DNA of 64,000 nucleotides from Streptomyces sp. yr375. Lineage in GTDB: Bacteria; Actinomycetota; Actinomycetes; Streptomycetales; Streptomycetaceae. Of the stretch, positions 59,101 through 64,000 are shown piece after piece. Positions within the stretch are counted from its first letter, which is position 1; the number at the start of each line of letters is the position of its first letter. The notes under the pieces are model-generated. The model was not told the origin of the DNA. It did not search any database and worked only from the letters and a program-made list of their open reading frames with translations. The DNA lies in contig NZ_FOFF01000010.1 in NCBI RefSeq assembly GCF_900110755.1, positions 124,001 through 188,000 of the forward strand, given 5' to 3'. Both the position numbers and the translations under genes were made by a program.

Positions 59101-59303
59101 CGGGCCGCGGCGTCGGCGGCGTTCTGAGCGAGCTCGACGACGAGCCGGTCGCGGTACCCGCCGAGGACGAGGTCCTCCTCGGCGTTGGCGTCCTCCCGGA
59201 AACGGGCGGGACTCGTGGCCCAGGCGTCCAGGACTCCGCGACGCAGGCGGGCCGTGCCGAAGGGGTCCGCGCCCTCGGGTGCCGGCCGCACGAACTTGCT
59301 CAC
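56148..59303 (-). CDS. Sacsin/Hsp90-like GHKL ATPase protein
   Basis: The 1,051-residue protein starts at ATG 59303. The first 250 residues are a GHKL ATP-binding domain of the sacsin type: RLVVELAQNAADAAARAG (Asn61 as the Mg-binding residue), VLVAANTGAPLD and VGRFGVGFAAVLAVTD (120-135). The rest is acidic, mostly Leu/Ala/Asp-rich, with no second recognised domain. Actinobacterial members of this family are large soluble proteins annotated as sacsin N-terminal ATP-binding-like or as Hsp90-like chaperones; their clients are unknown. It lies between the terminator at 56093 and the DUF3027 gene, upstream of which the transcript may begin. Confidence 0.88.
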   Translation of the reverse strand: MSKFVRPAPEGADPFGTARLRRGVLDAWATSPARFREDANAEEDLVLGGYRDRLVVELAQNAADAAARAGVPGRLRLTLRDGVLVAANTGAPLDAAGVESLATLRASAKREARQSEVAVGRFGVGFAAVLAVTDEPAVVGRYGGVRWDLAEARALASDTARHSPGLGDEVRRRDGHVPLLRLPFAAQGTAPDPYDTAVILPLRDAAAADLAERLLTAVDDALLLALPGLAEVVIEVGDDAPRVLRRSADSADGALTVVEDTRDGSTRWRVVATHGSLAAELLADRPVEERLRPHWSVTWAVPVDADGAPARPRTTPVVHAPTPSDEPLGVPALLIASFPLDTTRRHAAPGPLTDHLVQRAADLYAELLAGWRPVGAGIIDLVPGALGKGELDGALRQAVLDRLPRTAFLPPAVAPVPENEGEDVVEFPEALRPRDAEVVEGAGADTVRVLAEVLPTLLPAGLERRVELRTLGVARIPLADAIDRLAGLEKDPDWWYRLYDSLAGVDPDRLSGLPVPLADGRTTIGPRQVLLPTPDTSGVDAEVLARLGLKVAHEDAAHPLLEKLGALPATPRAVLTTPQVRAAVAASLDDDGGAWDDQDTPDAEELADTVLALVRDAGLEPGDEPWLGALALPDEDGELVPAGELVLPGSPFASVIREDELASVDAELADKWGERPLAACGVLANFALVRAADVVLDPDELEPREGDFAEPDDAGLLDAVDVWCEDILDRFPDSPVPPVATELVAVRDLDLVDEDRWPQALALLAQPPLRDALTQPVRILLPDGTHEAVRPYTAWWLRGNPVLDGRRPAGLLAAGGDPLLHGLYDEADATGFDDEQVLRALGVRTSVSALLDEPGGAAELLDRLADPDRPVTAAQLHGLYSALADLDPDQVTLPDDLRAVVDGRVEVVDAADAMVVDSPDLLPFTNGVPLLPVRPSRAAELAELFQVRRLSESVTGPIDSEGAEHDVPESVRALLGPRTPATYVEHEELVVSGTEIDWRLPPDGVPHAATLEGVAAALSWATHQWPRRFEVAALLEDPSRTGELARDRWFD

Positions 59304-59501
59304 GTACGTTCACTCTCCTCATCGGCGTGGGCACGAAGGTACCGCGAGGAGGAGGAGCGGCCGAACGGGACGGTTGCGGGGCGGTCGCACGGCGGTCACG
59401 GGGGCCGGTCCGGACACCGGACCGACCCCAGATCACAATCACACAACGACTACGAGCCGACCCTGCGATCGGACAACTGCTGGATGGTTACAAGTGCACG
59501 G

Positions 59502-60437
59502 CTACGAGTGCCCCAGCTCCGCCGTGTCCGCGTCGTCCTCGTCCGCCGCCGTCGGCACGGAACCGGAGTCCGGGGCCGGGCGCAGCGGGAAGGGGTCCAC
59601 GCGGGTCTCGTCGACCACCGGCGGGGCGGGCCGTGGCGGCGTCGGCATGACCGCCGCCTCCGAGTGCCCGCCGCAGCCGTACGACAGGGAGACGACGCGG
59701 CCGTCCGCCGGGGAGAACTCGTTGGCGCAGACGCCGAAGGCCTGGCCGAGGGAGCCGCCGATGGGGGTGAGGAAACCGCAGCTCACGCAGGGTGCGGGGG
59801 CTGCCTGGGCCATGGGTGTGGTGGGGCCGAAGCCCTCCTCCCAGCGGTCCGCGGCGATGCCCAGTCCGTACCGGGACAGGACGCGCGCCCGGCGCATCCC
59901 GAGCTCCTCGGCCACCGCGGCGATGGTCCCGCGCACCGGTGTCGTGGGCAGTTTCGCCGGGGCCGCCTGGGTCACCTCGGCGTCCTCCGCCTCCACCAGC
60001 TCGGCCATCTCGGCGGAGACGGGCGAGTTCGGCAGCGGCTCGTCGACGCCGGTGAAGCCCGGCTCCAGGCGGAGATCCTCGGCGTCGGTGGGCAGGAGGT
60101 CGCCGGGGCCCATGTCGCCGGGCCGCAGCCGCTCGCTCCACGGGACCCACTCGGGGGCCAGCACCGCGTCCGGGCCGGGCAGCAGGACGACCTCGTCCAG
60201 GGTGACGAGCTTGGCTCGGGACGCCCTAGCGACCGTCACCGCCCAGCGCCAGCCCCGGTAACCGAGCTCCTTGCAGCCGAAGTAGTGGGTGACCACCCGG
60301 TCGCCCTCGGAGAGCATGCCTACGTGCTCACCGACCACACCGGGGGCGGCTGCCTCCTCGGCTGCGGTACGGGCGAGGTCGACGGCCTCGGCGCACAGGC
60401 GGTCGGGGGTGCGGCTTCGCGTGGTCGCTGCGCTCAC
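59502..60437 (-). CDS. DUF3027 protein
   Basis: The 311-residue cytosolic protein starts at GTG 60437 (VSAATTRSRTPDRLCAEAVD). It matches the actinobacterial DUF3027 family: HYFGCKELGYRGWRWAVTVA, LLPGPDAVLAPEWVPWSERL in the middle, and a C-terminal cysteine set PCVSCGFLTPIGGSLGQAFG, then VCANEFSPADGRVVSLSYGCGG that could bind zinc. Function unknown. The sacsin-like gene follows on the same strand, 198 bases on, so they may be co-transcribed. Confidence 0.88.
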   Translation of the reverse strand: MSAATTRSRTPDRLCAEAVDLARTAAEEAAAPGVVGEHVGMLSEGDRVVTHYFGCKELGYRGWRWAVTVARASRAKLVTLDEVVLLPGPDAVLAPEWVPWSERLRPGDMGPGDLLPTDAEDLRLEPGFTGVDEPLPNSPVSAEMAELVEAEDAEVTQAAPAKLPTTPVRGTIAAVAEELGMRRARVLSRYGLGIAADRWEEGFGPTTPMAQAAPAPCVSCGFLTPIGGSLGQAFGVCANEFSPADGRVVSLSYGCGGHSEAAVMPTPPRPAPPVVDETRVDPFPLRPAPDSGSVPTAADEDDADTAELGHS

Positions 60438-60783
60438 AGGTATCGCTTCTCTCCTACGCCGTCTCTCGGTGCGCCTGCCTGAAGGCGGCGGGTGCGGACG
60501 GAGCGGACCAAAGGGCCGCGTCGACGTCCGCGCCCGATCGCGCTCGGGCGCACCTGCTGTCATCCATTCTGCGGGATGGCCGGGAGGCGCGCGGCCGAGA
60601 ACGATCGCCACGGCGCGCTACGCACGCTACCTGCTTCCGGACGTTCGTCCTACACCGACAGGACGTTTCCCCTTTTTGAAAGCCTCCGGAAGCCACCGTA
60701 AGCCTCCGGACACCGCCTCGAACAGCCACCTGCACGTCCTTCGCAGGCCCGCCCGACCGTCCCCGGACGCCCGCCCCGGCACC

Positions 60784-60828
60784 GATCACCCGGCCTGATC
60801 ACACGGCCGCCGACCGGATCACACGGCC
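60784..60828. repeat. Three direct repeats GATCACACGGCC
   Basis: GATCACCCGGCC (60784-60795), GATCACACGGCC (60797-60808) and GATCACACGGCC (60817-60828) lie 40-84 bases upstream of the MFS -10 element. The last two are 20 bases apart, two helical turns. Confidence 0.75.
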
Positions 60829-60867
60829 ATACGTGCGGTAACCCCACTACATGGCACGTTCTCGGGG

Positions 60868-60873
60868 CACTAT
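60868..60873 (+). promoter_or_regulatory. -10 element CACTAT for leaderless MFS gene
   Basis: CACTAT ends 6 bases before GTG 60880. Confidence 0.45.
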
Positions 60874-60879
60874 GACGGG

Positions 60880-62313
60880 GTGGCAGCCGCGAGGACACCC
60901 CAGGGCGCCACCGGGATCGGTGCGACGAAGGGGAACAAGGGGAGGAGCCGGGTGAGCGGTTCGGGCCGGATGAGCGGGTCCGTCCGCGCGGTCGGCCGTG
61001 CCCTGCACTTCCCGTTCACCGGCGCCGCCCGCGGCATCCGCAAGGCCACGCACGCGCACGGCGCGGGCGAGTCCGGCCTCGGCAAGCTGATCGAGCTGCA
61101 CGGGGTGAACGGCGCGGGCGATGTCATGATCACCGTCGCGCTCGCCTCCACCGTCTTCTTCTCCGTGCCGACCGACGAGGCCCGGGGGCGCGTCGCGCTC
61201 TACCTCGCCATCACCATGGCCCCCTTCACCGTCCTCGCCCCCGTGATCGGCCCGCTCCTCGACCGGCTGCCGCACGGGCGGCGCGCCGCGATGGCCGGGG
61301 CGATGGCCGCCCGGGCGGTCCTCGCGCTGGTGCTGTCCGGCGCGGTCGCCACCGGCAGCATCGAGCTGTATCCGGCGGCGCTCGGCGTCCTCGTCTCGTC
61401 GAAGGCGTACGGGGTGGTCAGGAGCGCCGTCGTGCCGCGGCTGCTGCCGCCCGGCTTCTCCCTGGTCAAGGCCAATTCGCGGGTCACCCTCGGCGGTCTG
61501 CTGGCCACCGGCGTCGCCGCGCCCGTGGGCGCCGGGCTCCAGGCCCTGGGGCCGCGCTATCCGCTGTACGGCGCTTTCGTGATCTTCGTGGTGGGTACGT
61601 TCCTGTCGTTCACGCTGCCCCGGAAGGTGGACTCCGCCAAGGGCGAGGACGTCGCGCTGCTCGCCGCCGACGAGCAGCACCTGCACGGCCCGCACCTCAA
61701 GGAGGTGAAGCGGCCGGGGCTGCGGACGGTCGGCATCGCCGTCACGCACGCGCTGGGCGCGAACGCGTCGCTGCGCTGGCTGTCCGGGTTCCTGACCTTC
61801 TTCCTGGCGTTCCTGCTGCGCGAGCACCCGCTGACCGGGCAGAGCGCGGCGGTGTCGCTGGGCATGGTGGCCGTGTCGGCGGGCGTCGGCAACGCGCTCG
61901 GGACGGCGGTGGGGGCGTGGCTGCGCTCCCGGGCCCCGGAGCTGATCATCGTGGCGGTCGTCGCCGTCGTCCTGGGCGCGGTGCTGGTCACCGCCGTCTT
62001 CTTCGGCGCGTTCCTGGTGGCCTGCCTGGCGGCGATCGCCGGGTTCTCGCAGGCGCTCGCCAAGCTGTCGCTGGACGCGCTGATCCAGCGGGACGTGCCG
62101 GAACTGGTGCGCACGTCGGCGTTCGCCCGCTCGGAGACGATCCTCCAGGTGTGCTGGGTGTTCGGCGGCGCGGTCGGCATCGTCATGCCGCTGAACGGCA
62201 CGCTGGGCCTGTCGGTGGCCGCCGCGGTGGTCGCCCTGGGCTGGCTGACGACGGTCCGCGGCCTGCTGTCCTCGGTACGGCACGGGGGCGGCGCGAAACC
62301 CCGGGTGGCGTGA
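60880..62313 (+). CDS. MFS transporter
   Basis: The 477-residue membrane protein starts at GTG 60880; a later ATG at 60970 is possible. The first 60 residues are hydrophilic and basic. Then about 12 helices follow (GDVMITVALASTVFFSVPTD, ITMAPFTVLAPVIGPLLDRL, ASLRWLSGFLTFFLAFLLRE, VCWVFGGAVGIVMPLNGTLG). The loop PLLDRLPHGRRAA resembles MFS motif A. Its place directly before the DUF2771 lipoprotein and mqnB genes is conserved from memory in Streptomyces. Its substrate is unknown. Confidence 0.88.
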   Translation: MAAARTPQGATGIGATKGNKGRSRVSGSGRMSGSVRAVGRALHFPFTGAARGIRKATHAHGAGESGLGKLIELHGVNGAGDVMITVALASTVFFSVPTDEARGRVALYLAITMAPFTVLAPVIGPLLDRLPHGRRAAMAGAMAARAVLALVLSGAVATGSIELYPAALGVLVSSKAYGVVRSAVVPRLLPPGFSLVKANSRVTLGGLLATGVAAPVGAGLQALGPRYPLYGAFVIFVVGTFLSFTLPRKVDSAKGEDVALLAADEQHLHGPHLKEVKRPGLRTVGIAVTHALGANASLRWLSGFLTFFLAFLLREHPLTGQSAAVSLGMVAVSAGVGNALGTAVGAWLRSRAPELIIVAVVAVVLGAVLVTAVFFGAFLVACLAAIAGFSQALAKLSLDALIQRDVPELVRTSAFARSETILQVCWVFGGAVGIVMPLNGTLGLSVAAAVVALGWLTTVRGLLSSVRHGGGAKPRVA

Positions 62314-62410
62314 GCGCGCCCCCGCCCGGGCGGGCATCGCGTGGCGTAATGCGCGGCGCAACGCACGGCCACGCCGCACCCCGCGTAAGGAGACGGCTGG
62401 ACGTGCCCGA

Positions 62411-62416
62411 TAGCCT
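62411..62416 (+). promoter_or_regulatory. -10 element TAGCCT for leaderless DUF2771 gene
   Basis: TAGCCT ends 6 bases before ATG 62423. Confidence 0.5.
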
Positions 62417-62422
62417 TCCGCC

Positions 62423-62935
62423 ATGACCACGATGCCCCGCGGCGGAGCCGCTGATGTACTCGGCGTTCGGCGACGCCGCCGCGCCGTCGCCGCCGCCGGC
62501 GCCGTATCCGCCGGACTGCTCCTCCTGTCGGCCTGCGACAAGCCGACGCCGCTGTCCACGATCACCGTCGGCCGCACCTCGGTCAGCTCCGAGGCGACCT
62601 GCGGCGGCGAGGGCGACGCCCTCAAGCCCGCGGCGCTGACCGCGTGCCTCGCCGACAAGGACATCAAGTCCATCAGCGTCGACCCGGACGAGACCGTCCG
62701 CTTCGGCGTCGACCCCGACGTGGCCGACAAGCGCTGGACGATCCTCATGAACGGCCAGCCGCTCACCGAGGACAGCGACAAGACGTACCGGACGATCCCG
62801 GGCAGCGTCTTCTTCAACGCCCAGTACGGCGCTCAGGGCAACTCCACGCTCGTCACCATCAAGGCGGGCGACGGCAAGAAGGCGAGCCAGGCGGCGACCG
62901 GCCTGTGGTCCTTCAAGCTGAAGAAGGACGACTGA
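62423..62935 (+). CDS. DUF2771 lipoprotein
   Basis: The 170-residue protein has a basic N-terminus, a hydrophobic stretch and the lipobox LLLLSACDKP, so it is lipid-anchored outside the cell. The mature part (TCGGEGDALKPAALTACLAD, DPDETVRFGVDPDVADKRWT) matches DUF2771, an actinobacterial lipoprotein of unknown role. Its stop overlaps the apparent CTG start of mqnB. Confidence 0.88.
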   Translation: MTTMPRGGAADVLGVRRRRRAVAAAGAVSAGLLLLSACDKPTPLSTITVGRTSVSSEATCGGEGDALKPAALTACLADKDIKSISVDPDETVRFGVDPDVADKRWTILMNGQPLTEDSDKTYRTIPGSVFFNAQYGAQGNSTLVTIKAGDGKKASQAATGLWSFKLKKDD

Positions 62936-63657
62936 CCACGCCTCGCGCACGCGTCCTCGTGGCCACCGCGGTCCCCGCCGAACGGGACGCGGTGGCACGG
63001 GCGTTGCCGGAACCCGGCCACGAGGTGCGGCTGCCGGGCGTGACCCTGCACCGCACCGCCGGGGCCTACGACCTCCTGGCCGCCGGAGTCGGCCCGGCCC
63101 TGGCCGCCGCCTCCGTCTCCGCCGCCCTCACCGCGGCCGCGCTGCGCGGTGACCCGTACGCCCTCGTCGTCTCGGCGGGCATCGCGGGCGGGTTCGCGCC
63201 CGCCGCCCCCGTCGGCTCGCTGGTCGTCGCCGACGAGATCACCGCCGCCGATCTGGGCGCGGAGACCGCCGACGGCTTCCTGCCGGTCACCGAGCTGGGC
63301 TTCGGCACCGTCACCCACCGTCCGCCCGAATCCCTCGTACGGGACGCCACAGCCGCCACCGGGGCCCCCGCGGGCGCGGTCCTGACCGTGTCGACGGTCA
63401 CCGGCACCGCCGCCCGCGCCGCCGCCCTGCGCGAGCGCCATCCGCGCGCCCTCGCCGAGGCGATGGAGGGCTTCGGGGTCGCCGAGGCGGCCGCCGCGCA
63501 CGGCGTGCCCGTGCTGGAGATCCGCGCGGTCTCCAACCCGGTCGGCCCGCGCGACCGCGCCGCCTGGCGCATCGGCGAGGCACTGGCCGCCCTGACGACG
63601 GCCTTCGGGAAGCTCGCACCCGTCCTGGAGAGTTGGACCCCACATGACCACCAGTGA
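62932..63657 (+). CDS. mqnB: Futalosine hydrolase
   Basis: The enzyme removes hypoxanthine from futalosine in the alternative menaquinone pathway. The nucleoside-phosphorylase fold is seen in VLVATAVPAERDAVARALPE, VSAGIAGGFAPAAPVGSLVV and AEAMEGFGVAEAAAAHGVPV (the Glu that binds the ribose), then EIRAVSNPVGPRDRAAWRI. There is no ATG or GTG at the expected place. CTG 62932 overlaps the DUF2771 stop (CTGA), giving about 241 residues and keeping beta strand 1; the next in-frame GTG, 62959, would cut into it. The gene overlaps mqnD by 14 bases, so this is one operon. Confidence 0.9.
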   Translation: MTTPRARVLVATAVPAERDAVARALPEPGHEVRLPGVTLHRTAGAYDLLAAGVGPALAAASVSAALTAAALRGDPYALVVSAGIAGGFAPAAPVGSLVVADEITAADLGAETADGFLPVTELGFGTVTHRPPESLVRDATAATGAPAGAVLTVSTVTGTAARAAALRERHPRALAEAMEGFGVAEAAAAHGVPVLEIRAVSNPVGPRDRAAWRIGEALAALTTAFGKLAPVLESWTPHDHQ

Positions 63658-64000
63658 GCCTGCATCGACTTCGGCATCAACGTCGGCATCGGCGTTGCGG
63701 ATCGCGTACTCGCCCTGTCCGAACGACACGTTCGTCTTCGACGCCCTCGCGCACGGCCGGGTGCCGGGCGGGCCCACGCTCGACGTGACGTTCGCGGACA
63801 TCGACGTCACCAACGGCATGGCGGAGCGCGGTGAGTTCGACGTGCTGAAGGTGTCGTACGCCGTGCTGCCGTACGTCCTCGACACGTACGCGCTGCTGCC
63901 CTGCGGGGGCGCGCTGGGCCGGGGCTGCGGCCCGCTGGTGCTGACCCGGGAGGCCGGGGTCGACCTCACCGGCCGGACGGTCGCCGTGCCGAGCGAGCGG
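63644..64000 (+). CDS. mqnD: 1,4-dihydroxy-6-naphthoate synthase MqnD, N-terminal part
   Basis: The gene starts at ATG 63644 and runs off the right edge after 119 codons. It has a short Ser/Ala-rich start and then LRIAYSPCPNDTFVFDALAH, DVTFADIDVTNGMAERGEFD and DVLKVSYAVLPYVLDTYALL, the MqnD periplasmic-binding-like fold. The enzyme converts cyclic dehypoxanthinyl futalosine to dihydroxynaphthoate. It overlaps mqnB. Confidence 0.93.
   Translation, partial: MTTSEPASTSASTSASALRIAYSPCPNDTFVFDALAHGRVPGGPTLDVTFADIDVTNGMAERGEFDVLKVSYAVLPYVLDTYALLPCGGALGRGCGPLVLTREAGVDLTGRTVAVPSER

Larger units (their letters stand above)
60438..60879. other. 442-base divergent region with direct repeats, no gene
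   Basis: The region lies between the DUF3027 gene and the MFS gene. ORFs within it lack protein-like composition. It holds three direct repeats at 60784-60828, and a repeated AGCCTCCGGA near 60680-60711. Confidence 0.6.

Noticed and set aside
60454..60789. Small minus-strand gene between DUF3027 and the MFS gene
   Set aside because: It has Arg/Gly/Ala shadow composition, no Shine-Dalgarno sequence and overlaps the direct repeats.
60847..62817. 656-codon minus-strand frame
   Set aside because: It lies antisense to the MFS and DUF2771 genes and is Arg/His/Gln-rich shadow sequence.

Overview
The window is chromosomal DNA from a high-GC actinomycete, almost certainly a Streptomyces. The evidence is very strong G/C bias at third codon positions, many GTG starts, many -10 hexamers placed a fixed 6-7 nt before a start codon (leaderless mRNAs), and signature genes: DtxR-type iron regulator, CebR operator on a cellulase, futalosine-pathway mqnB/mqnD, DUF2771, DUF3027, DUF2530. 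From memory (not checked here) the gene order matches the S. coelicolor core-chromosome block running from about SCO4403 (purU) down to SCO4326 (mqnD), with dmdR1, a second citrate synthase and serC in between. No rRNA, tRNA, insertion sequence, prophage or CRISPR array was found.

Layout. 1-3299: the N-terminal 1,099 codons of a very large secreted DNRLRE/LamG protein, running off the left edge. 3580-8413: purU, a small conserved protein next to a 14-bp tandem repeat, a branched-chain-type substrate-binding lipoprotein, and a membrane-anchored Q/P-rich protein. 8630-14640: an XRE/TPR regulator divergent from a small primase-like protein, a two-gene ABC exporter, and an alpha/beta hydrolase lacking its nucleophilic serine. 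14641-18904: a possible small RNA with a strong hairpin, the DtxR regulator (dmdR1), a SIS-domain protein, a PAS-PAS-GAF protein and an acetyltransferase. 18990-20551: a compact unit with a promoter, a 12-codon ORF behind a perfect Shine-Dalgarno, a long hairpin, a cysteine-leader-like peptide and an Fe(II)/2-oxoglutarate oxygenase.

20586-31421: citrate synthase and pdxH (divergent), then a tightly coupled minus-strand operon that starts behind a perfect CAAGCATGCTTG palindrome: TIGR03084 protein, AtuA-like protein, acyl-CoA carboxyltransferase, biotin carboxylase/carrier, acyl-CoA dehydrogenase, enoyl-CoA hydratase and finally a TetR repressor. This looks like a branched acyl-CoA degradation pathway with its own regulator. 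31495-38071: an EamA exporter with a palindromic operator, a FemX-like enzyme, and a 1,016-residue FAD/Fe-S dehydrogenase (YdiJ-like) divergent from serC. The latter pair suggests a D-2-hydroxyglutarate/serine link.

38113-49037: serC terminator, a secreted protein frameshifted at an 8-C run, a zinc-ribbon membrane protein, a GH5-CBM2 cellulase under a CebR box, a secreted beta-propeller protein, SGNH hydrolase, Uma2 nuclease-like protein, SnoaL protein/aldo-keto reductase pair, a 29-residue membrane peptide, ThpR, an acetyltransferase and a MarR-MFS operon. 49189-64000: a solitary ribbon-helix-helix protein, NCS2 purine permease with DUF2530, a CtpE-like P-type ATPase, two paralogous secreted proteins, an unknown 129-residue protein, a sacsin/Hsp90-like 1,051-residue ATPase, DUF3027, an MFS protein, a DUF2771 lipoprotein, mqnB (apparent CTG start) and the start of mqnD (menaquinone biosynthesis).

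I did not find one unmistakable new system. The most promising leads are the small-peptide/hairpin/leader unit at 18990-20551, the AtuA-carboxylase operon with its palindrome, and the YdiJ-like gene paired with serC.
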